DNA of 64,000 bases. It comes from Flavobacteriaceae bacterium. Its GTDB lineage: Bacteria; Bacteroidota; Bacteroidia; Flavobacteriales; Flavobacteriaceae. The position numbers were made by a program, and so were the translations under genes. Each line of letters opens with the position of its first letter. Within the stretch, counting starts at the first letter, position 1. The notes under the pieces are model-generated. The model was given only the letters and a program-made list of their open reading frames with translations, did no database searches and was not told the DNA's origin. The DNA is taken from NCBI GenBank assembly GCA_019634365.1, contig JAHQVM010000070.1, positions 1-64,000 on the forward strand. The letters run 5' to 3'. Positions 51,984-62,571 of the stretch are shown here, in pieces.

Positions 51984-52661
51984 ATGATACAAATAAAAGA
52001 TCTCGAGAAATTTTATCGTACTGAAGAGGTACAGACCATTGCCTTGAATAAATTGTCTTTCGAAGTTAAGGAAGGAGAGTTTGTCGCCATCATGGGGCCT
52101 TCAGGTTGCGGTAAGTCTACATTATTAAATATCATAGGTCTGCTCGACGATCCCGATGGAGGAAGTTTTCAATTTAACGGAATAGAGGTCTCTGGATATA
52201 ATGAGCGCAAACGTTCAGAACTGAGGAAGCACAATATTGGTTTTGTTTTCCAAAGTTTTAACCTTATCGATGAGCTCACTGTATTCGAAAACGTTGAACT
52301 CCCATTAATCTACACTGGGGTTAAACCGGCAGAACGCAAAAAGAAAGTGGAAGCAGTTCTTGAAAAAATGCAAATCATGCATCGGAGAAATCACTTTCCG
52401 CAGCAGCTTTCTGGAGGTCAGCAACAGCGTGTGGCGGTGGCTCGAGCAGTGGTGAACAATCCAAAACTCATTTTGGCAGATGAACCTACGGGAAATCTAG
52501 ATAGTGTTAACGGTAATGAGGTGATGGATTTGTTGATCGATCTCAATGAAGGAGGCACCACCATTGTTATGGTAACACACAGTGAGCATGACGCTAAGTA
52601 CAGTCATCGTATCATTAGAATGTTAGACGGTCAGAAGGTCACGGAAAATATATTGGCCTAA
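51984..52661 (+). CDS. MacB/LolD-type ABC ATPase
   Basis: A 225-residue ATPase with Walker A GPSGCGKST, signature [15 protein letters not shown], Walker B LILADEPTGNLDS and switch His in VTHSEHD, all intact. It belongs to the LolD/MacB/FtsE class that pairs with FtsX-fold permeases. The four permeases encoded after it have no ATPase domain of their own, so this subunit probably energises them. Confidence 0.95.
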   Translation: MIQIKDLEKFYRTEEVQTIALNKLSFEVKEGEFVAIMGPSGCGKSTLLNIIGLLDDPDGGSFQFNGIEVSGYNERKRSELRKHNIGFVFQSFNLIDELTVFENVELPLIYTGVKPAERKKKVEAVLEKMQIMHRRNHFPQQLSGGQQQRVAVARAVVNNPKLILADEPTGNLDSVNGNEVMDLLIDLNEGGTTIVMVTHSEHDAKYSHRIIRMLDGQKVTENILA

Positions 52662-52684
52662 TCGAAAAATTCATCAATCAAGAA

Positions 52685-52768
52685 ATGGAGGGTACTTCAG
52701 TAAGGGACTCATCAACCTTTTTTAAGTTGAAATATATACTCCAGATCATTCAAAACAACGAACGGTAA
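52685..52768 (+). CDS. Possible 27-residue small protein
   Basis: A short ORF (ATG at 52685, TAA at 52766-52768) in the spacer between the first ATPase and first permease, encoding MEGTSVRDSSTFFKLKYILQ followed by IIQNNER. The middle has an amphipathic helix-like pattern. It may be a leader peptide or a chance ORF; no ribosome binding site is visible. Confidence 0.25.
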   Translation: MEGTSVRDSSTFFKLKYILQIIQNNER

Positions 52769-52780
52769 TTCATAGGAATC

Positions 52781-55180
52781 ATGCTTAAAAATTATTTCAA
52801 AATCGCGTGGAGAAATCTACTAAAGAATAAAATCTATTCATTCATCAATATTATAGGTTTGGCCCTGGGTATGGCAGTTGCTATCATGATCTCTTTATGG
52901 GTAACCGATGAGATCCGATACAACAACTATTTTGAAAATTATGATTCGATTGCCCAGATATATCAGAGTCAAACATTCAATGGTTATACAGGAACAGGAA
53001 CGGCCTTACCCCGACCTTTAGAATTCTTACTTCGTGAAGATTATGGCGATAATTTTGAGCATATCACCATGTCGTCATGGACCAACTCCAGGTATTTAAA
53101 ATTTGGTGACAAAATTATTTCCCGCACGGGAAATTTCATGCAGGAGCCAGCACTGGATATACTAAAATTGGACATTATCCAAGGGGTTGAAAATGGTTTG
53201 AAAGAACAAAACAGCATCATGTTGTCAAAATCTGTTGCTGAAACTCTTTTCGGAAACGACGACCCTATCGGAAAAATAATCAAGGTGAATAATGAGCACG
53301 ATATACTGGTGACCAGTGTCTACGAAGATATCCCTACCAACACAGATTTTGGTGAAGTGGAGTTTATTATGACTTGGAGGCATTACGTCGCAACACAGCA
53401 ATGGGTGACCAATGCAATTGATTCTTGGGGCAATAACTCCTTTCAAATGTTTGTAAAGATCGCCGACAATACCACGATGGAAACGGTATCGTCGAAAATA
53501 TTGGATTCTAAAAAGAATGCCAATGAAGACACCGCAGAATTCAATCCTCAAATATTTCTTTTACCTATGAAAGATTGGCATCTGCGTTCTCAATTTGAGA
53601 ATGGTGTGCAAGCAGGTGGTCGTATTGAAAATGTATGGCTATTCAGTATCATCGGTGCTTTTGTACTGTTTTTGGCCTGTATCAATTTCATGAATTTGAG
53701 TACAGCAAGATCCGAAAAGCGCGCTATGGAAGTAGGTATACGAAAAGCCATTGGATCAAATCGGAAACAACTCATCAGTCAGTTTTTGAGTGAATCCTTA
53801 CTTGTGGTACTCTTTGCTTTCGCAGTAGCTTTGGGGCTTGTTCTTTTATCGTTAAATGGTTTCAACGACCTGGCAAGCAAGGAAATTACCTTTCCCTGGA
53901 GCAGTATTCCGTTCTGGGCATATTCACTCATATTCATTTTGTTTACTGCATTGGTGTCCGGAAGCTATCCAGCACTTTATTTATCATCATTTAGACCTGT
54001 TCGAGCACTAAAAGGAACTTTCAAGGCAGGTAAAATGGCAGCCTTACCAAGAAAGGTATTGGTGGTTACCCAATTTACGGTTTCAGTTGCCCTCATTATA
54101 GGGACTTTGATTGTGATGCAGCAGATTGATCACAGTAAAAACAGACCTGTTGGGTACGATAAAGAGGGACTTATTCAAATACCAACATTTGGTCAGGATT
54201 TTCTGGGCAAACAAGACTTAATGAGGCAACAATTTTTGGCTTCAGGAGCGGTTCTAGAAATGTCTACTTCCAGCAGCCCCACTACCAATGTATGGTCCAA
54301 TAGAGGGGGTTATACCTGGGAAGGCAAACCAGAAGGATTTCAAGAAAGTTTTACATGGACAGAAGTTTCTCCCGAACATGTTAGAGCTACGGGTATGACC
54401 GTAATTGAAGGACGGGATTTTTCAAGGGAATTTGCAACCGATTCGAACGCAGTGCTCATTAATAAAACAGCTGTTGAATATATGGGATTAGAAAATCCTA
54501 TTGGCAAATTTATAATGGACGAGGATGAGGAAGATCCAGATCCCCCAATGCAAATCATTGGAGTTGTAGAAGATGTTATTGCACAATCCCCATACGAACC
54601 CGTTGGCGCAGGATTCTATGTGTTTGACGGATCGAACAATGGCAGTTTTTATAACGTTAGGTTGAACCCAAATAAAAGCGTCTCGGAGAACTTGTCTATA
54701 ATTGAAAAGACATTTAAAGGTCTTTTCCCAGACCTTCCATTTAGATACGATTTTGTGGATGAGGAATATGCCGCCAAATTTGCATCAGAAGAACGCGTGG
54801 CAAGTCTGGCAAGGGTATTTACCATACTGGCCATTCTAATCAGCTGTTTAGGTTTATTTGGCCTTGCATCTTTCGTTGCGGAGCGCCGAACAAAAGAAAT
54901 CGGCGTTCGTAAAGTATTAGGGGCAACAGTAGCCAATCTCTGGATTTTACTTTCGAAAGATTTTATAAAACTAGTAGTTATTGCTTTGTTGGTAGCGATT
55001 CCGCTTGCTTTCTATTTCATGACACAATGGATTCAAAAGTTTGATTACCGCACCGATATTTCAATTTGGGTCTTTGTGGCAGCAGGTGTAGGCGCACTCG
55101 CAATCACTTTAATTACTGTGAGCTTTCAATCGGTAAAGGCCGCTTTAGCCAATCCAACCAAAAGCCTTAAAACAGAGTAA
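52781..55180 (+). CDS. MacB/FtsX-family ABC permease 1
   Basis: A 799-residue permease. N-terminal motif MLKNYFKIAWRNLLKNK and a first helix (about 21-42), then a large periplasmic MacB_PCD domain (about 45-280), three FtsX helices (about 285-425), a second periplasmic domain (about 430-680) and three more helices near the C-terminus with RRTKEIGVRKVLGATV. It ends in NPTKSLKTE. This double-FtsX layout is common in Bacteroidota. It probably moves a peptide or stress compound, or transmits force to the adaptor. First of four paralogs. Confidence 0.93.
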   Translation: MLKNYFKIAWRNLLKNKIYSFINIIGLALGMAVAIMISLWVTDEIRYNNYFENYDSIAQIYQSQTFNGYTGTGTALPRPLEFLLREDYGDNFEHITMSSWTNSRYLKFGDKIISRTGNFMQEPALDILKLDIIQGVENGLKEQNSIMLSKSVAETLFGNDDPIGKIIKVNNEHDILVTSVYEDIPTNTDFGEVEFIMTWRHYVATQQWVTNAIDSWGNNSFQMFVKIADNTTMETVSSKILDSKKNANEDTAEFNPQIFLLPMKDWHLRSQFENGVQAGGRIENVWLFSIIGAFVLFLACINFMNLSTARSEKRAMEVGIRKAIGSNRKQLISQFLSESLLVVLFAFAVALGLVLLSLNGFNDLASKEITFPWSSIPFWAYSLIFILFTALVSGSYPALYLSSFRPVRALKGTFKAGKMAALPRKVLVVTQFTVSVALIIGTLIVMQQIDHSKNRPVGYDKEGLIQIPTFGQDFLGKQDLMRQQFLASGAVLEMSTSSSPTTNVWSNRGGYTWEGKPEGFQESFTWTEVSPEHVRATGMTVIEGRDFSREFATDSNAVLINKTAVEYMGLENPIGKFIMDEDEEDPDPPMQIIGVVEDVIAQSPYEPVGAGFYVFDGSNNGSFYNVRLNPNKSVSENLSIIEKTFKGLFPDLPFRYDFVDEEYAAKFASEERVASLARVFTILAILISCLGLFGLASFVAERRTKEIGVRKVLGATVANLWILLSKDFIKLVVIALLVAIPLAFYFMTQWIQKFDYRTDISIWVFVAAGVGALAITLITVSFQSVKAALANPTKSLKTE

Positions 55181-55206
55181 AATACGTACGTCAAAAAACC
55201 ATTGAT

Positions 55207-57651
55207 ATGTTTAAGAATTATATCAAAATAGCGTGGAGAAACATTATGAAGAACAAGGTCTTCTCATTCATTAATGTTATTGGATTAACGATTGGTCTTA
55301 GTGCTTCTTTTGTTATTGGGCTCATGGTTTATTATGACTATACGTTTGACAACTTCCACAAAGATGGCGACCGCATGTATCGCATTGTGACCGATTTCAC
55401 TGGGCCGGAGGGTAAATTTTATAACTCGGGTGTTACGTTGGCCCTAAAAGGAGCCATTGAAGACAACTCCAATTTTGAAGCTATTAGTGAGTTCTACAGA
55501 GAGCGACCCATGACGGTAGAAAACAGAGCTGATGACCTAAAATACAAGTTGCCCAAGTTCGTGATTTTTGCAGATCAAGACTATTTTAATGTTTTCGATT
55601 ACACATTCATTGCGGGCAATGCATCCAATGCGCTATCCAATCCCAATGAGGTTATTTTGACCAAAGAACGTGCTCAAAAGTACTTCCCGGATAAGCAAAT
55701 TTCAGATATCCTAGGAAAAACCGTCATCTACAACGACTCGATACAAACCAAGGTCACAGGGATTGTTGAAAATTTCGAAGGCAGAACTGATATCGTATTT
55801 CAAGAATTCATATCTCATCCCACGCTTCTTCAAACAAGGCTAAGAAGAAACATTCTAGGAAAGAATTGGAACAACACCAACTCCAGTTCACAGGTCTTTG
55901 TAAAGCTTACACCCAATGCCGATATAGCATCCATTAACGCACGATTTAAAGAGCTAGCTACTGAGCACATGGATGAAGAAGACATAAAATACGGCCAGGA
56001 ACGCATTTTTAAACTGCAACCATTGGATGATATTCACTTTAATGAAAACTATGGTATTTATGATTGGTCAAGCGGTCAAGCCTCTAAATCCCTTTTAAAG
56101 AATCTCATACTCATAGCCATCTTCCTCCTACTACTAGGCTGTATTAATTTTATTAACCTCAACACCGCTCAGGCAACTCAACGTGCTAAAGAAATCGGTA
56201 TACGAAAAACCTTGGGCAGCTCCAGGAAGCAACTTATTGGCCAATTTATGGGTGAAACATTTCTGTTAGTAGCGATATCGACTCTATTATCATTGGTATT
56301 AACCAGCTGGTTGATTACTGTTTTTTCAGATTTCGTTCCTGCCGGTTTAAGCTTTGATTTGTTCAAAGCTCCTCTTATGATTATAGGTGCTATTATTCTT
56401 TTGGTACTCGTTTCATTTTTATCCGGTTTTTATCCTGCAATGGTTTTGTCAAAATTCAATACGGTGGCCGTTTTGAAAAACAAACTAGCGGTTGGTGAAA
56501 ACAAGGTGAAGCTGAGAAAAGTGTTGACCATCTTTCAATTTACCATTGCTCAGGTTTTCATTATTGCCACGCTCTTGGTAGGCAAACAAATTAATTTTCT
56601 ACTTAACAAAGACATGGGCTTTAAAAGTGGTGCCGTGGTAACAGCGTTTAGGCCTATTGGAGAAAACGGGTTGGAAAAAATGCAATTGCTTGCACAACAA
56701 CTAAAATCCATTCCAGAAATAAGTACGGTGAGTTTAGGCAATTACACACCTGCATCTCAAAGTACAAATACCACAACTATGACGAGAACAGTCGATGGAA
56801 AAGAGATCTATGGTGATATGCAATTGCTCCATGGCGATACTAATTATTTAAACCTCTTTGAGATTGACCTACTTGCAGGCCGAGACAGATTAAACGATAC
56901 TATCAATGAATTGATTATTAATGACGCTGCCCGGAAATTCTATGGCTTCTCATCGCCAGAGGAAGCCATCGGGCAAACTATTGTTTTTGAAGACGAAGCC
57001 CTCTCTATTGTTGGCGTTATGGAAGATTTTCATCAACGCTCATTGAAAAGCGAAATCAAACCCATGAGCTTGCAGGGAGATATTTTCAGGGATAATTGGA
57101 CCTATTTCACGCAGGCACATGTCGCTTTAAAAAGCGATTCTCCCGAAAGCCTTAAAAATGCTATGGCGAAAGTAGAAAATGCGTATCAAGATATTTTCCC
57201 GGGCGAAGAGGTTCGATTGAGTTTTTTAGACGAAACCATCGAGAAATTTTATATAAGAGAGAAAAAAGTATCCAAGCTTTTAAACTGGGCAACGGGCTTG
57301 TCCATACTCATCAGTTGTTTGGGTCTTTTAGGCCTAGTGATATACACTACCAACCGCAGGGTTAAGGAAATTGGTGTGCGTAAAGTATTGGGTGCATCCT
57401 TAATACAAATCAACAATTTGCTCTGTAAAGAATTCATATCGCTTGTGGCTATAGCTTTTATCATCGCTGCACCTATTGCCTGGTACGGGGTATATAATTG
57501 GCTTCAGGATTTTGCCTATCAAACCTCCATTAGTTTTTGGGTTTTCTTGGTTAGTGGGATCGCTATGATTGCATTTGCACTTATCGTCATTAGTTTCAAA
57601 ACATTGAGAGCGGCAAGTGTTAATCCCGTAGAATCACTAAGGTCAGAATAA
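55207..57651 (+). CDS. MacB/FtsX-family ABC permease 2
   Basis: An 814-residue paralog with N-terminus MFKNYIKIAWRNIMKNKVFS, the same order of helix, periplasmic domain, FtsX helices, second periplasmic domain and final FtsX helices. Internal landmarks are TQRAKEIGIRKTLGSSRKQLIGQ and NRRVKEIGVRKVLGASLIQ, with C-terminus NPVESLRSE. The periplasmic parts differ clearly from permease 1, while the N-terminal and FtsX regions are similar. It starts 26 bases after permease 1 ends. Confidence 0.93.
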   Translation: MFKNYIKIAWRNIMKNKVFSFINVIGLTIGLSASFVIGLMVYYDYTFDNFHKDGDRMYRIVTDFTGPEGKFYNSGVTLALKGAIEDNSNFEAISEFYRERPMTVENRADDLKYKLPKFVIFADQDYFNVFDYTFIAGNASNALSNPNEVILTKERAQKYFPDKQISDILGKTVIYNDSIQTKVTGIVENFEGRTDIVFQEFISHPTLLQTRLRRNILGKNWNNTNSSSQVFVKLTPNADIASINARFKELATEHMDEEDIKYGQERIFKLQPLDDIHFNENYGIYDWSSGQASKSLLKNLILIAIFLLLLGCINFINLNTAQATQRAKEIGIRKTLGSSRKQLIGQFMGETFLLVAISTLLSLVLTSWLITVFSDFVPAGLSFDLFKAPLMIIGAIILLVLVSFLSGFYPAMVLSKFNTVAVLKNKLAVGENKVKLRKVLTIFQFTIAQVFIIATLLVGKQINFLLNKDMGFKSGAVVTAFRPIGENGLEKMQLLAQQLKSIPEISTVSLGNYTPASQSTNTTTMTRTVDGKEIYGDMQLLHGDTNYLNLFEIDLLAGRDRLNDTINELIINDAARKFYGFSSPEEAIGQTIVFEDEALSIVGVMEDFHQRSLKSEIKPMSLQGDIFRDNWTYFTQAHVALKSDSPESLKNAMAKVENAYQDIFPGEEVRLSFLDETIEKFYIREKKVSKLLNWATGLSILISCLGLLGLVIYTTNRRVKEIGVRKVLGASLIQINNLLCKEFISLVAIAFIIAAPIAWYGVYNWLQDFAYQTSISFWVFLVSGIAMIAFALIVISFKTLRAASVNPVESLRSE

Positions 57652-57679
57652 TAACATCAATCAAAAAATCGAAAAAGTT

Positions 57680-60112
57680 ATGATCAAGAATTTTATCAAA
57701 ATAGCATGGAGGAACCTCCTTAAGAATAAGGGGTTTACTACTATTAATATTGTAGGGTTATCACTAGGTATAGGTTGTTTTGTTATGATAAGCCTATATG
57801 TTACCGATGAGTTGAGTTATGATAAATTTCATGAAAATGCCCATCGTACGTATCGAATAGACTCCGATGTCATTTTTGGCGGTACCGAGTTGAGCATGGC
57901 AGTGACCTCAGATCCAATGGGGGAAACCATTAAAAATGACTATCCCGAAGTAGAGTCCTATGTCAGGTTCTACAATTCCAATGGTTCGAAACTCATAAGA
58001 AAGGGCAATACGTTCATTAATGAGGATGCTGTTACGCATGTCGATTCTACACTTTTTAAAATCTTCTCATTTCCGGTTATAGTCGGTGACCCCCATACAG
58101 CACTTGTTGAACCTAACTCCGTTGTTCTTACCGAAACTGCGGCAGAGCGTTATTTCGGAAGTCCCGAACTGGCCTTGGGCCAAATGCTGGAAACAGATGA
58201 TAACAATGAGACCCTTTATGAAGTAACTGCAGTCATTGAAGATATCCCGAAAAACTCGCATTTCAATTTTGACTTTTTCTTTTCCATGCACAATGTGAAT
58301 TATGGCTTTGGAAATTTCTTGAGTCATAATTTCCATACGTATGTATTGTTAAGGGAGGGAACAGATTACCAAGCTTTCAATCGCAATTTCAGGGAGGTTA
58401 TAAATAAGTATTTGGTACCTCAGGCCGCTCAATTTATGCAGATAGATAATATTGAGGAATTTGAAGCCAGTGGTAATAAACTCGAGTATTCATTATTCCC
58501 TTTAACCGATATTCATCTTTATTCCTCACGAGACATAGAATTGGGTGTAAATGGCAATATTCAGTATGTCTACATATTCTCGGGGATCGCCCTGTTCATC
58601 CTGTTGATTGCCTGTATTAATTTTATGAACCTTTCTACTGCCAAGTCATCGGGAAGAGCAAAGGAAGTTGGCGTTAGAAAAGTTCTTGGCTCGGAGAGAA
58701 AATCACTCATCTGGCAGTTTCTTACAGAATCCTCCTTAATCGCTTATATCTCAATTTTCGTTGGACTCTTTTTTGTCTGGCTGACTTTAGGGTGGTTTAA
58801 CGGAATTTCAGGAAAAGAACTGGAATTCAGCTCTTTACTAAGAACAAAGTTTCTTGCTTTTTTAGTACTCCTGCCTTTAGTGGTTGGTGTTATTGCTGGT
58901 ACATATCCTGCTTTCTTTCTTTCTTCATTTACCCCTATAAAAGTGCTTAAAGGAAAGCTGTCCATGGGGCCAAAAAAGAACACACTTCGTAACTTCTTAG
59001 TCGTTTTTCAGTTTGCCACCTCTGTTATCCTAATTATTGGGACCATAGTCATTTACAAGCAGATAAACCATATTCAATCGGCAAATTTAGGCTTTGATAA
59101 AGATCAAGTTCTTGTGGTAAGTAACGCGGGTATTGCAGGATCGGCAAGGGAAACCCTTAAAAATGAAATCGAACAAATGGTGGGCGTAAAATCAGCATCC
59201 TTTGCTGGGTACTTACCCGTATCAAGTTCATCACGTTCTGACACCAGCTTTTCAACCGAAACCGTCATGACAGAATCCAATGGTTTCAATATGCAACATT
59301 GGCGCATCGATTATGACTATATCGAAACCATTGGCATGGAAATTATTGCAGGAAGAAACTTTTCCAGAGAATTTGGAGCAGATTCTACAGCCATCATTCT
59401 TAATGAAACAGCCGTTAAGCTGGCTGGTTTCGAAGATCCAATAGGCAAAAAGATTTATACTACCGATGAAAACGCCAACACCATCACAAGAACCGTCATT
59501 GGTGTGGTCAAGAATTTTAATTACGAATCGCTCCGGGAAAATGTGGCGGGATTAAGTTTCGTTTTAGGAAATAGTAGTTGGGAAACAGCGTACCGATTAG
59601 ACACATCAAATATTGCAGGCCTATTAAACACAATTGAAAATAAATACAAAGCCGCCGTACCCAATATGCCTTTCCAATATACCTTTTTAGACACGGCATT
59701 CGATAATATGTACCGGCAGGAACGTCGTGTTGGTAGAGTAGCACTCTCTTTTGCGGTGTTGGCTATAATTATTGCATGCCTAGGACTCTTTGGGCTAGTC
59801 ACCTATGTAGCAGAACAACGCACAAAAGAGATCGGAGTTCGCAAAGTTTTAGGAGCTTCTATATTCAACATTGTACGGATGCTCTCTACAGATTTTGTAA
59901 AACTCGTTGCACTATCTTTTGTAATTGCAACACCTTTGGCTTGGTGGTTCATGAGCAATTGGCTGCAAGATTTTGCCTATAGAATTACATTGAGTTGGTG
60001 GATTTTCTTTGTTACCGGACTTATTGCTTTGGCCATTGCATTGATCACCTTGAGCTTTCAAGCCATAAGAGCCGCTGTTGCCAATCCGGTTAATTCGTTG
60101 AGATCGGAATAA
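57680..60112 (+). CDS. MacB/FtsX-family ABC permease 3
   Basis: An 810-residue paralog with N-terminus MIKNFIKIAWRNLLKNKGFT, conserved GRAKEVGVRKVLGSERKSLIWQ and QRTKEIGVRKVLGASIFNI blocks and C-terminus NPVNSLRSE. The fold is as in its neighbours. It starts 28 bases after permease 2 and is preceded by an ATCAATCAAAAAA-type spacer shared with the next genes. Confidence 0.93.
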   Translation: MIKNFIKIAWRNLLKNKGFTTINIVGLSLGIGCFVMISLYVTDELSYDKFHENAHRTYRIDSDVIFGGTELSMAVTSDPMGETIKNDYPEVESYVRFYNSNGSKLIRKGNTFINEDAVTHVDSTLFKIFSFPVIVGDPHTALVEPNSVVLTETAAERYFGSPELALGQMLETDDNNETLYEVTAVIEDIPKNSHFNFDFFFSMHNVNYGFGNFLSHNFHTYVLLREGTDYQAFNRNFREVINKYLVPQAAQFMQIDNIEEFEASGNKLEYSLFPLTDIHLYSSRDIELGVNGNIQYVYIFSGIALFILLIACINFMNLSTAKSSGRAKEVGVRKVLGSERKSLIWQFLTESSLIAYISIFVGLFFVWLTLGWFNGISGKELEFSSLLRTKFLAFLVLLPLVVGVIAGTYPAFFLSSFTPIKVLKGKLSMGPKKNTLRNFLVVFQFATSVILIIGTIVIYKQINHIQSANLGFDKDQVLVVSNAGIAGSARETLKNEIEQMVGVKSASFAGYLPVSSSSRSDTSFSTETVMTESNGFNMQHWRIDYDYIETIGMEIIAGRNFSREFGADSTAIILNETAVKLAGFEDPIGKKIYTTDENANTITRTVIGVVKNFNYESLRENVAGLSFVLGNSSWETAYRLDTSNIAGLLNTIENKYKAAVPNMPFQYTFLDTAFDNMYRQERRVGRVALSFAVLAIIIACLGLFGLVTYVAEQRTKEIGVRKVLGASIFNIVRMLSTDFVKLVALSFVIATPLAWWFMSNWLQDFAYRITLSWWIFFVTGLIALAIALITLSFQAIRAAVANPVNSLRSE

Positions 60113-60142
60113 ATTCATCATCAATCAAAAAACACAACGGTC

Positions 60143-62536
60143 ATGATATTCACACATTTCAAAATAGGATTCAGAAATATAATAAAGAACAAAGCATTCT
60201 TTTCACTGAATGCCGGAGGTCTAACCATTGGGTTTACTGCTGTTTTACTCATTAGTCTGTGGGTATATAGTGAATTGAGTTATAATTCATCTTTAACCAA
60301 TTATAACAACATTGCCGCTGTCATGCAACATCAAAACTGGGGAGATGAGGTGCGAACCTATACCGGTCAGCCCATGCAACTGGCACCGGTACTTCGCGAA
60401 GAATACGGGAATCACTTTAAGCATGTAGCTACCAGTGCCAGAGCGAGAGAGTACAATGTAAAATACAATAATGAGATGTTGCGGGTTGAAGGACGATTTG
60501 CAGAGCCCGACCTGGCGCATATGTTAGATCTGAAGATTCTTGCCGGTAGCAGGGATGCCCTGCAAGATATTACTTCGGTTCTAATATCAGAAAGTACTGC
60601 CAAGAATATATTTGGTGTTGAAGACCCCATGGGGAAAGTAATTACGATCAACAATAACATGGAGGTGAAAGTGGCAGGTATATATGAAGATTTACGCAAT
60701 AACACGAGTTTCACCGATCTGAACTTTATTGCTCCCTTTGAATTACTCAAAAAAACCAATGATTATGACAGTAGATTAGGATGGGGGAACTATTGGTTTC
60801 AAGTATATGTGCAGTTGAATGACAAAAATGCACTTGAAAATGCTGCAATGGCAATCAAGGGCATATTTACTGAGAAATACACTGAGAGAAACAAGGAAAG
60901 AAACTATCGCCTCTTTCTATTTCCAATGTCCAAATGGCATTTGTACTCAGATTTTGAGAATGGGGTAAGCGTAGGCGGAAGAATAACCTATGTTAAAACC
61001 TTTGGTATTATTGGTCTTTTCATTTTGCTTTTGGCATGCATCAATTATATGAATCTAAGTACCGCACATGCCTTAAAGAGAGGAAAAGAAGTTGGTGTTA
61101 GAAAGACCTTGGGTTCATCTAAAAGGCAGCTGGTTTTTCAATTCTTTACTGAATCATTTTTGATCATTCTATTCGCGTTTGGCGTTGCACTTATATTGAC
61201 CACCGTATTGTTGCCAGCGTTCAATACCTTGACGCTAAAGGAAGTTGCCATACCATTTGCTTCGCCTTTATTCTGGTTGATTTGCCTGGTATTAATAGGC
61301 ATAACAGCTGTTCTAAGTAGCCTGTATCCGTCATTCTACCTGTCGGCATTTAAACCTGTAAAGGTGCTAAAGGGCCTTAAGACTAATAATAAAACAGCCG
61401 TAAGTCTTAGAAAGGGCCTTATCGTTCTCCAATTCGCGATCTCGAGCATTCTCATTATTGGGACCATAACCGTGGTAGGTCAAATCAATCATGCTAAGAA
61501 CAGACCTCTTGGGTTTGACAAAGATTTACTGGTGAGCGTGCCTATTCGCACGGATAAAGTGCTGCAAAGTATTGACGCAATTAAGAATGAACTGTTAACC
61601 TCAAAGTACATAGCACAGGTCACAGCTTCCGATGTGAGGATCACCAGCACCTACACGACCAATGGAGGTGATTTCGACTGGCGAAATAAAGACCCTAAAA
61701 TGGAACCTGAATTCTACACCATTCGCGCTACCGAAGGTTTCGGTAAAATGATCGATTGGAATATACTGGAGGGAAGGGATTTTTCTGCCAAATTCCCAAG
61801 CGATTCATTGGCATTCCTGGTTAATGAGACGGCGGTAGACTATATGAGTCTGGAAAATCCTGTGGGAGAATATGTGAGATGGGGAGATAATGGAACGTAT
61901 AAGATAATAGGTGTCGTTGAAAATATGGTAACCCGATCACCCTTTGATCCGGATGTGCCTTCACTATACATTCTCCACAAGGGAAGGTTTCTAAATTGGG
62001 TCAACATAAAAATCGCTTCCGGGAATACGAATGTCGTTGAAGGTGCATTGGACAAAATGAAAGAGGTATTTCAAAAGTATAACCCTGAAAATCTATTCTA
62101 TTATACATTCATTGACGAAGAATACGAACGTAAGTTTAATGCTGAGCAGCGCATCGCAAAACTAGTAGCCATATTTGCTTTGGTTGCCATCTTCATTAGT
62201 TGTTTGGGTGTTTTAGGATTATCTACCTATATGGCCATTCAGAGAAAGAAAGAGATAGGTATACGCAAGGTACTTGGAGCTTCCATTCGCACGATCTGGA
62301 AATTGTTATCCAAGCAATTTATCGTATTGGTACTAATCGCATTGGTCATTGCCATTCCATTAGGATACTACTTCTCATTGCAATGGTTACAGGAGTATAG
62401 TTATCGTATGACCTTGAACATTTGGATCTTCATAGGTGCGGGAGCCATTGTTCTGGGTATTTCGCTTATTACGGTAAGTTTTCAGGCCATTAAAGCGGCC
62501 ATAGCTAATCCTGTAAATAGCTTACGGACAGAGTAA
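60143..62536 (+). CDS. MacB/FtsX-family ABC permease 4
   Basis: A 797-residue paralog, the most divergent at its N-terminus (MIFTHFKIGFRNIIKNKAFF), yet with the same layout, blocks KRGKEVGVRKTLGSSKRQLVFQ and QRKKEIGIRKVLGASIRTI, and C-terminus NPVNSLRTE. Its periplasmic domain resembles permease 1 (both contain a KDWHL/KWHL-FENGV..GGRI segment), so 1 and 4 may be closest. It starts 30 bases after permease 3. Confidence 0.93.
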   Translation: MIFTHFKIGFRNIIKNKAFFSLNAGGLTIGFTAVLLISLWVYSELSYNSSLTNYNNIAAVMQHQNWGDEVRTYTGQPMQLAPVLREEYGNHFKHVATSARAREYNVKYNNEMLRVEGRFAEPDLAHMLDLKILAGSRDALQDITSVLISESTAKNIFGVEDPMGKVITINNNMEVKVAGIYEDLRNNTSFTDLNFIAPFELLKKTNDYDSRLGWGNYWFQVYVQLNDKNALENAAMAIKGIFTEKYTERNKERNYRLFLFPMSKWHLYSDFENGVSVGGRITYVKTFGIIGLFILLLACINYMNLSTAHALKRGKEVGVRKTLGSSKRQLVFQFFTESFLIILFAFGVALILTTVLLPAFNTLTLKEVAIPFASPLFWLICLVLIGITAVLSSLYPSFYLSAFKPVKVLKGLKTNNKTAVSLRKGLIVLQFAISSILIIGTITVVGQINHAKNRPLGFDKDLLVSVPIRTDKVLQSIDAIKNELLTSKYIAQVTASDVRITSTYTTNGGDFDWRNKDPKMEPEFYTIRATEGFGKMIDWNILEGRDFSAKFPSDSLAFLVNETAVDYMSLENPVGEYVRWGDNGTYKIIGVVENMVTRSPFDPDVPSLYILHKGRFLNWVNIKIASGNTNVVEGALDKMKEVFQKYNPENLFYYTFIDEEYERKFNAEQRIAKLVAIFALVAIFISCLGVLGLSTYMAIQRKKEIGIRKVLGASIRTIWKLLSKQFIVLVLIALVIAIPLGYYFSLQWLQEYSYRMTLNIWIFIGAGAIVLGISLITVSFQAIKAAIANPVNSLRTE

Positions 62537-62571
62537 TTCTGTATTCATTAATCAAAAAACAAAAAATCAAC

